Assembly: GCA_003557445.1 (NCBI GenBank)
Contig: PWOK01000110.1
Location: 1 to 8,159 of the forward strand
Source: Halanaerobiaceae bacterium
Lineage (GTDB): Bacteria > Bacillota_F > Halanaerobiia > Halanaerobiales > CSSED10-376
Direction: 5' to 3'
Length of the DNA stretch: 8,159 nucleotides
The notes under the pieces are model-generated. The model saw only the letters and a program-made list of their open reading frames with translations, searched no databases and was not told where the DNA came from. Below are positions 1-6,085 of this stretch, piece by piece. The translations under genes were made by a program, and so were the position numbers. How positions within the stretch are numbered: position 1 is the first letter of the stretch; each line of letters starts with the position of its first letter.

Positions 1-553
1 CCAATGAGCAATCAGAGCATATCATACCTCCACTGCTTATATCAAATTTATTTGAAGATGATATTTTTATTTTTTTTCCACAATTATTACAGGTTTCAAG
101 ATCAGGTTTAAAACCTATTATAGCAACCAATCTGTATTTAAACAATAAAAAAATATAATTCATTTCATCTTCAGTACAATCACGCATTTTATAAAATGTG
201 GTTAATAGCAGTGAAAAAAGAGGTGGATTGGGATCCGCCTCCATTCCTGTTTTATCTATTAATTCAGCCATATACGAAGCATAAGCCATTTTGGTTAAAT
301 CATTTCTTAATTGGGGAAAAGCATATTTAATATTTATTTGATTTATTTTATCCAGTGATTTTCCACGGTAAATTTTTATATTGCTATAGCTAAATGGTGA
401 AATTAAACCGGCCATTCTACTTTTTGTTTTCCTGACATTATTGGCAACAGCTCTAATTTTACCATGTTCTTTACTGTAAAAAGTGATAATCTTATCAGCC
501 TCTCCCAGATTAAAATGTTTTAAAACAATGGCTTCTGCTTTATAAATACTCAT
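1..553 (-). CDS. recO: DNA repair protein RecO, C-terminus cut off by the window edge
   Basis: RecO is the RecF-pathway mediator that helps load RecA on SSB-coated DNA and anneals strands. I translated this minus-strand frame by hand: 184 complete codons from ATG at 553-551, open to base 1. The N-terminal OB-fold is clear: an opening with EAIVLKHFNLGEADKII, then EHGKIRAVANNVRK, then SRMAGLISPF and a YRGKSLD stretch, all typical of RecO. A C-x2-C pair (CNNC, codons around 101-92) is followed by a second C-x2-C (CSDC, codons around 19-8), matching the zinc finger of many bacterial RecO proteins. RecO is usually about 240-260 residues, so some 60-70 are missing to the left. The ATG directly follows the TAA of the deoC-like gene with no spacer. 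Its SD is poor (a GGA about 13 nt upstream), so translation is probably coupled to the upstream gene. Placement downstream of era fits the conserved order. Confidence 0.93.
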   Translation of the reverse strand, partial: MSIYKAEAIVLKHFNLGEADKIITFYSKEHGKIRAVANNVRKTKSRMAGLISPFSYSNIKIYRGKSLDKINQINIKYAFPQLRNDLTKMAYASYMAELIDKTGMEADPNPPLFSLLLTTFYKMRDCTEDEMNYIFLLFKYRLVAIIGFKPDLETCNNCGKKIKISSSNKFDISSGGMICSDCSL

Positions 554-1237
554 TTAATTTTCAGATCCGGTAACAATATTTACACCTGCACCTGTACCTA
601 TTCTATTAGCTCCTGCATCAAGCATTATCAGGGCCTGTTCAAAATTATTAATTATTCCAGTAGCCTTGATTCCAATTTCCCGGCCAACAGTTTTTCTCAT
701 AATACTAATATCTTCAGCTGCTGCTGTTTCCGGTCCATTTCCTGATGAACTCTGAATAAAATCTGCCCCTGCATCTTTGACTATTCTACAGGCTTTTTCA
801 GTTTCCTGTTTATTTAAGTAACAGGTTTCTATTATTACTTTTACAATAATATCAGAAGTTACCCCTGCATGTTTTGTTGCATCAACAACTGTCTGTATAT
901 CACTTTTTACAAGATCATAGGCTTTTGATTTGAAAGCACTTAGGTTCATTACCATATCAATTTCCTGTGCCCCATTTTTAATAGAATTTCTGGTTTCAAA
1001 GGCTTTTGTTTCAGAGGTATTACCTCCCAGTGGAAAACCAACAACAGTTGTCACTTTAACAGATGAATTCTTTAATATATTACTGGCCAGTGGAACAAAT
1101 ACAGGTAAAACACAAACTGAAGCTAAGTCATGTTCCAGACCTTCCTGACAGAGTTTTTTTATATCAGAAACAGAACTCGTAGGTTTTAAATTAGTATGAT
1201 CAATTATTTTTGCCATATCCCGAGGTTTAATTGCCAT
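554..1237 (-). CDS. deoC: DeoC-family (deoxyribose-phosphate aldolase-like) protein lacking the Schiff-base lysine
   Basis: A TIM-barrel protein of 227 residues, the normal DERA length (about 220). Family signatures run in order: IDHTNLKP (12-19), VCVLP (41-45), VGFPLGG (66-72), QEIDMVMN (91-98), KVIIETC (133-139), AGADFIQSSSG (156-166), GIKATG (189-194) and RIGTGAG (212-218). True DERA cleaves 2-deoxyribose-5-phosphate to glyceraldehyde-3-phosphate and acetaldehyde through a lysine Schiff base in a KTSTG motif. Here that motif reads QSSSG, with Gln162 (codon CAG, 752-754) in place of the lysine. Asp94 and Lys191, equivalents of E. coli Asp102 and Lys201, remain. Phosphate-site positions also differ: GG(V/I)R has become GIIN (194-197), and the late Ser pair has become Gly216-Ala217. 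The frame is intact, so this is probably a functional paralogue or pseudoenzyme rather than a decayed gene. Family membership is firm, DERA activity is doubtful, and the symbol is by homology only. A good SD precedes the ATG, and the stop abuts recO. Confidence 0.88.
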   Translation of the reverse strand: MAIKPRDMAKIIDHTNLKPTSSVSDIKKLCQEGLEHDLASVCVLPVFVPLASNILKNSSVKVTTVVGFPLGGNTSETKAFETRNSIKNGAQEIDMVMNLSAFKSKAYDLVKSDIQTVVDATKHAGVTSDIIVKVIIETCYLNKQETEKACRIVKDAGADFIQSSSGNGPETAAAEDISIMRKTVGREIGIKATGIINNFEQALIMLDAGANRIGTGAGVNIVTGSEN

Positions 1238-1247
1238 TCACTATTCA

Positions 1248-1253
1248 CTCCTT
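1248..1253 (-). promoter_or_regulatory. Ribosome binding site of the deoC-like gene
   Basis: Reading the minus strand, AAGGAG lies 10 nt upstream of the ATG at 1237-1235. It is the only strong SD in the 115-nt gap and supports the chosen start. Confidence 0.75.
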
Positions 1254-1282
1254 TTTGATGATTTATATTATTAATACAAATA

Positions 1283-1312
1283 ATTATAATCAATAAATAT
1301 ATTTCTCTATAA
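1283..1312 (-). promoter_or_regulatory. Possible internal promoter before the deoC-like gene
   Basis: The era to deoC gap (1238-1352, 115 nt) is the only long non-coding stretch in the window. On the minus strand it holds a perfect TATAAT at 1283-1288. The -35 region at 17-18 nt spacing (TATAGA or TTATAG, about 1306-1312) matches TTGACA at only three of six positions. In DNA this AT-rich a TATAAT is expected by chance fairly often, so support is weak. The unusual gap length in an otherwise packed operon is the main reason to list it. Confidence 0.35.
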
Positions 1313-1321
1313 CAATAAATA
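1291..1321 (-). repeat. Short direct repeat in the deoC leader
   Basis: The plus-strand 9-mer caataaata occurs at 1291-1299 and again at 1313-1321, 22 bp apart start to start, or about two helical turns. The copies sit just upstream of the candidate -10 box and span the -35 position, where an operator could lie. The composition is so AT-rich that chance is a real alternative. Confidence 0.4.
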
Positions 1322-1352
1322 ATCCTGCTTTTAAATTATTTTTCTTGCAATT

Positions 1353-2237
1353 TTATTTATATCCCATCTGTTTGAGTAAATAATTATTGTTTCTCCAATC
1401 TTTTTGCACCTTGACCCATAAGTCCAGATAAACAGAGGTCTGGAGGAGATCTTCTATATCATTACGGGCAGTATGACCTATTTTTTTTAGCATTTTTCCA
1501 TTTTTGCCAATTATAATACCTTTATGTGATTTTCTTTCAACATAAATATTGGCTCTTATATAAATCATATCATTATCTCTTTCTTTCATTTCTTCTACAA
1601 CAACTGCCACACCATAGGGTATCTCTTCACGAAGTAATTCAAAAATTTTTTCTCTAATAATTTCCGCAACCACAAATCTTTCAATACTGTCTGTGATCAT
1701 GTCCTCTGGAAAATATTGGGGGCCTTCTGGTAAATATTCAAGAATCATCTCAATTAAATTATCAATATTCTTTTTTTGAGTAGCAGACACAGGAATTACC
1801 TGATGACCTGTATTTTTTTCATAATTATTTTTTCTCTGAATTAAGAGTTTGTTATTAAGGCGGTCAATTTTATTCATGACCACTATTACCGGTTTGTTAA
1901 TACCTTTTATCTGTTTTAATATGAAATTATCTCCTTTACCAAAGGGTGAATTACCATCAACCATAAAAATAATTACATCTATTCCTTTCAGACTATTAAA
2001 TGCCTGTTCTAACATAAATTCATCAAGTTTATTTTTGGTTTTATGAATTCCAGGAGTATCAACAAATATAATCTGTCCTTTTGTTGAATTATATATTGAT
2101 CTGATTTTATTTCTTGTTGTCTGTGGTTTTCTGGATGTTATATTTATTTTTTGCCCAATTATTTTATTAATTAAAGTTGATTTACCTACATTGGGCCTTC
2201 CTATAACTGTAACAAAACCAGATTTAAATTCTGTCAT
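1353..2237 (-). CDS. era: GTPase Era, 16S rRNA-binding ribosome assembly factor
   Basis: Era is a GTPase with a C-terminal KH domain. It binds the 3' end of 16S rRNA and acts in 30S subunit maturation. The protein has 294 residues, which is full length for the family. GTPase motifs are all visible: G1 GRPNVGKS (13-20), the switch region with ITSRKPQTTR (33-42), G3 DTPG (60-63), G4 NKID (122-125) and G5 SAT (151-153). The KH domain covers about 200-280 with its GxxG loop as GKNG (244-247). The C-terminal WVKVQKDWR stretch (274-282) is also typical of Era. The ATG at 2237-2235 overlaps the end of cdd by 14 nt and is preceded by the best SD in the window. The cdd-era order is the conserved Firmicutes arrangement. 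No odd residues were seen. Confidence 0.97.
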   Translation of the reverse strand: MTEFKSGFVTVIGRPNVGKSTLINKIIGQKINITSRKPQTTRNKIRSIYNSTKGQIIFVDTPGIHKTKNKLDEFMLEQAFNSLKGIDVIIFMVDGNSPFGKGDNFILKQIKGINKPVIVVMNKIDRLNNKLLIQRKNNYEKNTGHQVIPVSATQKKNIDNLIEMILEYLPEGPQYFPEDMITDSIERFVVAEIIREKIFELLREEIPYGVAVVVEEMKERDNDMIYIRANIYVERKSHKGIIIGKNGKMLKKIGHTARNDIEDLLQTSVYLDLWVKVQKDWRNNNYLLKQMGYK

Positions 2238-2634
2238 CTATGTCCTCCTTATTGAATGGTTCCGGAAATAATTTATTAAAATTGACTTCTTTTATTCTTC
2301 CCTGTAAATTAACCATTATTATTAAGGGATTATCAGCAAATTCACTTATAACCTGTCTACAGGCACCACAGGGTGTAATTGGCCTCTTACTATCACTAAT
2401 AATAACCAGAGCTTTAATTTTGTGATATCCTTCTGATACAGCCTTAAATATTGCTGTTCTTTCAGCACAGATTGTTAAACTATAAGAACTGTTTTCTATA
2501 TTACAACCTGTAAATATTTCTCCTGTATCAGTTAATAATGCTGCTCCCACTTTAAAACTGGAATATATACTGTGAGAATTTTTTCTTGCCTCTTTAGCTT
2601 TTTTAATTAATTTTTCTTTTATATCTTTATGCAT
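2224..2634 (-). CDS. cdd: Cytidine deaminase, small homotetrameric type
   Basis: Cdd is a cytosolic zinc enzyme that hydrolyses cytidine and deoxycytidine to uridine and deoxyuridine in pyrimidine salvage. The protein is 136 residues, normal for the small tetrameric class. It has the substrate loop GCNIENSSY (43-51). The zinc and catalytic motif is CAE (57-59), with Cys57 as ligand and Glu59 as proton shuttle. The second zinc motif is PCGAC (88-92), giving ligands Cys89 and Cys92. Its start lies 4 nt after the stop of the DUF3048 gene, with GGTGA about 4 nt upstream of the ATG as the SD. It overlaps era by 14 nt at its end. Cdd directly upstream of era is the conserved Firmicutes arrangement. 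The C-terminal tail (about 126-136) is acidic and not part of the core fold. Confidence 0.96.
   Translation of the reverse strand: MHKDIKEKLIKKAKEARKNSHSIYSSFKVGAALLTDTGEIFTGCNIENSSYSLTICAERTAIFKAVSEGYHKIKALVIISDSKRPITPCGACRQVISEFADNPLIIMVNLQGRIKEVNFNKLFPEPFNKEDIDDRI
2244..2250 (-). promoter_or_regulatory. Strong ribosome binding site of era, inside cdd
   Basis: AAGGAGG on the minus strand sits 6 nt upstream of the era ATG, within the last codons of cdd. It is a near-perfect anti-SD match, fixes the era start and implies translation independent of strict coupling. Confidence 0.85.
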
Positions 2635-2638
2635 ACTA

Positions 2639-3691
2639 TCACCACTCTATCATTGCATTTAAAGGAACCACCTGAATCCAGGTCTGTCCGGGATTAACAT
2701 TAATTTCTTTTCCGGAATTATCATAAAATTTTGTCCACTTTTTATCCTCCTGTTTCTTCCATTTACCGGCTGTTATCACACCATTTTTAAAAAAAAGAAA
2801 CTCACCTTCTCCCCCTAAATCCATGTTTAATCTACCCACATCATCCTCTATAAAGGTTTTAGTGAACATGACAATTACATTTTTAGCTTTAAGCTGTTTT
2901 CCCTCTGCATTAAGATGGGGTATATCGGTATTATAAAGGAATCTTTTGTAATTGTTTTGTTGATCATTATAAATATAAATAATTTTATAATTGCCCCAGT
3001 AATTAATAATTATCCTTTCAGCTTTTTCTGCTCCATGCTTAATAAAAGCAGCAGGTTGAAAGGTGAACCTGCTTTCTAACTGCATACTCGATCTTTGATC
3101 AGGTATATATTCCTTGATTCTGCTTGAAGTATAAAGATTATGAGGTCTTTGTCTGTCATTACTTCTCAGGTAGTATTTACTATTATATATTTGATCCAGA
3201 TTATTAATATTATTTTCCTTTATGTATTGATAACCTCCCGGACTGGAACCGGCATGAAGAACCAGGGGATCATATCCTTCAATAATTTGCAGCATATATG
3301 ATCTGATACTCCTTATTGGTCCCACCCTATCAGGGATTTGCTGCCAGTAAAGGGCAACAAAACGGGTAATTCCTCCTTCAACCATAAATTCATATATTAT
3401 TTCTGCCTGATCAAGTCCTGTTTGTGGTCTGGCCGGTAAGGAATTTTCAATCACAGCTGCTGTAATAATTTGATTATTTTTTTGTTGATAGGGAATACCT
3501 GTCAGGGGTGAATAATAATTTTGATTATTATCTCTTTCTTTTATATAATTATTTATTTTTCCAGTATATCTTTCAGCCATTAAATTATAAAAATTAGCAT
3601 CAATATTAATCTCTGCATTTATAATATTTATTTTCCCCATAAAAAACAAACATAAAATCAAAATCAATATTATTCCTGAAAACTTTTTCAT
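2639..3691 (-). CDS. DUF3048 (YerB-like) exported protein
   Basis: A 350-residue exported protein of the DUF3048 family, whose biochemical function I do not know; B. subtilis YerB is the best-known member. A hydrophobic segment (about 4-20) ending near an Ala-Glu at 26-27 looks like a signal peptide or anchor. Cys14 lies within it, but the preceding LIL does not make a proper lipobox, so I do not call it a lipoprotein. The N-terminal DUF3048 domain covers about 60-195: SPLTGIPY (61-68), ENSLPARPQTGLDQAEIIYE (82-101), EGGITRF (105-111), VGPIRSIRSY (123-132) and LHAGSSPGG (145-153). The C-terminal half (about 222-345) matches the second DUF3048 domain. The start shares one base with the DUF881 stop (TAATG), and GGAGA lies 8 nt upstream of the ATG, so the two are translationally linked. 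An envelope role is inferred. DUF3048 genes are not usually part of the era block. Confidence 0.88.
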   Translation of the reverse strand: MKKFSGIILILILCLFFMGKINIINAEINIDANFYNLMAERYTGKINNYIKERDNNQNYYSPLTGIPYQQKNNQIITAAVIENSLPARPQTGLDQAEIIYEFMVEGGITRFVALYWQQIPDRVGPIRSIRSYMLQIIEGYDPLVLHAGSSPGGYQYIKENNINNLDQIYNSKYYLRSNDRQRPHNLYTSSRIKEYIPDQRSSMQLESRFTFQPAAFIKHGAEKAERIIINYWGNYKIIYIYNDQQNNYKRFLYNTDIPHLNAEGKQLKAKNVIVMFTKTFIEDDVGRLNMDLGGEGEFLFFKNGVITAGKWKKQEDKKWTKFYDNSGKEINVNPGQTWIQVVPLNAMIEW

Positions 3692-4692
3692 TAATATTCT
3701 CTCCAGGAGTTATTTGTTTTTTCCAGTTTAATTTCATCCTTTTTTAAGATTTTCATTTCTATTCCAAAAGTGTTCAGTTTATCTTTGATAATATCCAGGC
3801 TGCTGCTTAAAATATCAGGTTCACCAACAGCATAGATTACAACTGGATTAACTCTTATAGGTTTATTATTAACAAAGATGGTTGGTCCCACACATCTAAT
3901 AGTGGAAGTAGCTGTTAATCTCTGCTGGCCAATCTGAATACCTCTTGCTCCGGCAATAAATAATTCATTAATAATATCCCTCAAATCAGAATCATGAACA
4001 ATACCGGAGTCATCAATCTTTTCACCGATATCATATACTTCTACTTTAATTCCTTTACCGGTTAATTGTTCAAATCCGGCAATTTTTTTTATATTATTTA
4101 ATTCTTTTTCCAGAGAATCAACCCTCTTTTCCAATATTTCTATATGATTAAATATTTCCTGAACAGGGAATACTGAAGCCTGATTATCCTCTATTTTAAT
4201 CTCAATTGTTTGTTTTAGAGCGATATCTTTAATTTTTTGTTTTAAATTTTTCTGTAAAATATTATCGGGATCAAATATTATTATTTGTTGATCAATTTGT
4301 GAAATAGTTATACTACCACTCTCAGGTAGCTGCTGGCTGTTTATAATATCAATAACTTTATCAATATTTTTATTCTGAATTCTTTGTGAAAGAGTTTTTT
4401 GAATTTCACTTCCATAATTAAAAATTGTATTATTTATTTGTTCAATATTTTGGGCTTTTTCTATTTCATATGAAAAACCGGACAGAATATTTCTCACAGT
4501 TTGATCCTCTTTTATTCCATATTTTTTTGCCAGTTTTTCATTATATTCCAGTATATTATGGGCTTTCTGTAAAGCTATATCCAGTTCACTGCTCTGATCA
4601 GTAAAATAAATCATATCCATGATTTTTAACATGAATATAATATTCAGCAATAAAAATGTTATTAGAAGAATTTTAAATATTTTTTGTTTCAT
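3691..4692 (-). CDS. DUF881 membrane-anchored coiled-coil protein
   Basis: A 333-residue protein with one N-terminal transmembrane segment (about 6-26) and the rest probably outside the membrane. A heptad-like helix at about 183-203 (HIEILEKRVDSLEKELNNIK) leads into a DUF881 domain at about 205-320. Diagnostic stretches are GIKVEVYD (214-221), IVHDSDLRDIINEL (231-244), AGARGIQI (247-254), QRLTATSTIRCVGPTI (257-272) and VNNKPIRVNPVVIYAVG (274-290). DUF881 proteins (YlxW/YlxX type in B. subtilis) usually lie near division genes, and their function is not established. The usual plan is anchor, coiled coil, DUF881. Here about 155 extra residues (27-182) separate the anchor from the coiled coil, and I recognise no domain in them. 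The start has SD AGAGGT 9 nt upstream. The gene follows corC by 22 nt and overlaps the DUF3048 start by one base. Confidence 0.87.
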   Translation of the reverse strand: MKQKIFKILLITFLLLNIIFMLKIMDMIYFTDQSSELDIALQKAHNILEYNEKLAKKYGIKEDQTVRNILSGFSYEIEKAQNIEQINNTIFNYGSEIQKTLSQRIQNKNIDKVIDIINSQQLPESGSITISQIDQQIIIFDPDNILQKNLKQKIKDIALKQTIEIKIEDNQASVFPVQEIFNHIEILEKRVDSLEKELNNIKKIAGFEQLTGKGIKVEVYDIGEKIDDSGIVHDSDLRDIINELFIAGARGIQIGQQRLTATSTIRCVGPTIFVNNKPIRVNPVVIYAVGEPDILSSSLDIIKDKLNTFGIEMKILKKDEIKLEKTNNSWREY

Positions 4693-4714
4693 TTATAAAT
4701 TACCTCTTATCCTT

Positions 4715-6019
4715 TTAAAAATTTTTATTATTTTCTCCTGGTTTAACCACACCATAATGTTCTTTTTTTACATTGATAGGTTTATCTGATATTATTTTTA
4801 TCTTCTCTATTTTATATTCTCTTGTTTTTACAATCTGGATATATAAACCATCAAACTCTAAATCTTCCCCTTCCTGAGGAAAATATCCTAAATGATGAAG
4901 AACAAAACCACTTATTGTTTCATAATCATCTCTATCCAGTAACAAAGCCGGTAAAATCTCATTTATGTCATCAATATCAACCTTACCATCAACAAGTATT
5001 TCATTTTCATTAACAATTTCTATTTGTTTTGGTTCAAAATCATACTCATCCTGAATATCACCAACAATTTCTTCCAGTAAATCCTCAATTGTTATCAGGC
5101 CTGAAGTTCCTCCATATTCATCAACTATAATAGCCATATGTTCCTTTCTTCTTTTCATTTCAGCCAGTAGTTGATTAATGGGTTTACTTTCCGGTATAAA
5201 ATATATGGGTTTAATAAAATCTTCAACTTTAACATCCTCTTGACCCTTACTTTCTAAGATTAAGGTTAAAAGATCTTTAACATAAACAAGTCCTATTATA
5301 TCATCTATAGATTCCTTATATACAGGTATTCTTGAATGACCATTTTCAACAGTCAATTTCACCAGTTCTATTATTGATGCTTCTTTATTGATAGCAACAA
5401 TATCAATACGGGGAACCATTATTTCTCTGACAACAGTATCATCAAAATCAAATATACTGTGGATCATTTCACTTTCTGTTTCTTTGATAACTCCTTCTTC
5501 CTCACTGACATTAACAAATCTTTTTATTTCTTCCTCACTCAATAAAGCAGAAGTAATGAGTTTGTTTTCACCCACCATAACTTTAATCATTATTGAAAAA
5601 ATATAAATTAAAGGATAAAGTAATTTTTGCAGCCAGATAAAATAAGCTGCAGTCATTTTAGAAAATTTTATTGATTTACTATTACCCAGAGATTTTGGAG
5701 TAATTTCTCCAAATACCAATATTAGTAGAGTTATAACACCGGTAGCTATACCAATACCGGAACTGCCAAATATATTTATGGCCACAGCAGTTGCAATAGC
5801 AGAAGCTGCAATATTAACAAGATTATTTCCTATAAGGATTGTAGTTAAGAGTTTTGTTTCATCCTGTAGTAATTTTTCTACTTTAATAGCTCTACTATCA
5901 CCTTTATTTGCCTGATCCTTAATTTTCACTCTATTAACAGACATAAAGGCGGTTTCAGAGCCAGAAAAAAATCCTGACAGTATTATTAAAATAACTAAAA
6001 ATATATAATTATAATTCAT
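4715..6019 (-). CDS. CorC/CNNM-family membrane protein: DUF21, CBS pair, CorC_HlyC domain
   Basis: A 434-residue member of the CNNM/CorC family, often annotated as hemolysin C-like but linked in characterised members to Mg2+ efflux or Na+/Mg2+ exchange (B. subtilis MpfA, for example). The N-terminal DUF21 domain (about 1-185) has hydrophobic segments near 3-25, 57-80, 88-106 and 122-148. It carries the conserved SGFFSGSETAF (15-25), IGNNLVN (63-69) and FGEITPKSLG (103-112). The CBS pair follows: MVPR linker (201-204), CBS1 with HSRIPVY (228-234) and IIGLVYVKDLL (241-251), and CBS2 ending in EYGGTSGLITIEDLLEEIVG (301-320). The CorC_HlyC domain is at about 335-412. CBS pairs of this family bind adenine nucleotides. 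The ATG has a GGGGG SD 9 nt upstream and lies 37 nt after dgk. The cation it moves cannot be read from sequence. It is not a standard member of the era block. Confidence 0.93.
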   Translation of the reverse strand: MNYNYIFLVILIILSGFFSGSETAFMSVNRVKIKDQANKGDSRAIKVEKLLQDETKLLTTILIGNNLVNIAASAIATAVAINIFGSSGIGIATGVITLLILVFGEITPKSLGNSKSIKFSKMTAAYFIWLQKLLYPLIYIFSIMIKVMVGENKLITSALLSEEEIKRFVNVSEEEGVIKETESEMIHSIFDFDDTVVREIMVPRIDIVAINKEASIIELVKLTVENGHSRIPVYKESIDDIIGLVYVKDLLTLILESKGQEDVKVEDFIKPIYFIPESKPINQLLAEMKRRKEHMAIIVDEYGGTSGLITIEDLLEEIVGDIQDEYDFEPKQIEIVNENEILVDGKVDIDDINEILPALLLDRDDYETISGFVLHHLGYFPQEGEDLEFDGLYIQIVKTREYKIEKIKIISDKPINVKKEHYGVVKPGENNKNF

Positions 6020-6035
6020 ATCAATAAACCCCCAC

Positions 6036-6059
6036 TAATATTTTATAAAGAAAATATTA
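6036..6059 (-). repeat. Nine-bp AT-only inverted repeat at the dgk-corC junction
   Basis: Perfect 9-bp arms at 6036-6044 and 6051-6059 enclose a 6-nt loop. The right arm includes the TAA stop of the dgk-PAP2 gene, and the left arm ends 2 nt before the GTGGGGG around the corC SD. With no G-C pairs and no U-tract afterwards it is not a normal terminator. A weak mRNA hairpin or an AT-rich protein site is possible, as is chance. Confidence 0.5.
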
Positions 6060-6085
6060 TAATAATAAAAATATAATTGCTGTTA
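6056..6085 (-). promoter_or_regulatory. Weak candidate promoter for corC
   Basis: On the minus strand, ATAACA (6080-6085, four of six matches to TTGACA) is followed after 18 nt by a perfect TATAAT (6056-6061). It lies over the end of the dgk-PAP2 gene and would start a transcript just before corC. Base composition makes chance matches common. Confidence 0.3.

Noticed and set aside
66..80. Run of eight T (A8 on the coding strand) in recO near the zinc finger, as a phase-variation tract
   Set aside because: Lys-rich AAA codons make such runs common in AT-rich genes. The frame is intact and recO is not a typical contingency gene.
554..1237. deoC-like gene as a pseudogene
   Set aside because: It is full length, without frameshifts or internal stops, keeps a good SD and most family motifs, and ends in tight coupling with recO. 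The substitutions look selected rather than degenerative.
1322..1345. Possible terminator after era
   Set aside because: On the minus strand only a 6-bp AATAAT/ATTATT pairing with an 11-nt loop is present, with no G-C pairs and no proper U-run. I see no intrinsic terminator anywhere in the window.
2639..3691. DUF3048 protein as a lipoprotein
   Set aside because: Cys14 sits inside the hydrophobic core, but the residues before it (LIL) do not fit a lipobox. A plain signal peptide or uncleaved anchor is more likely.
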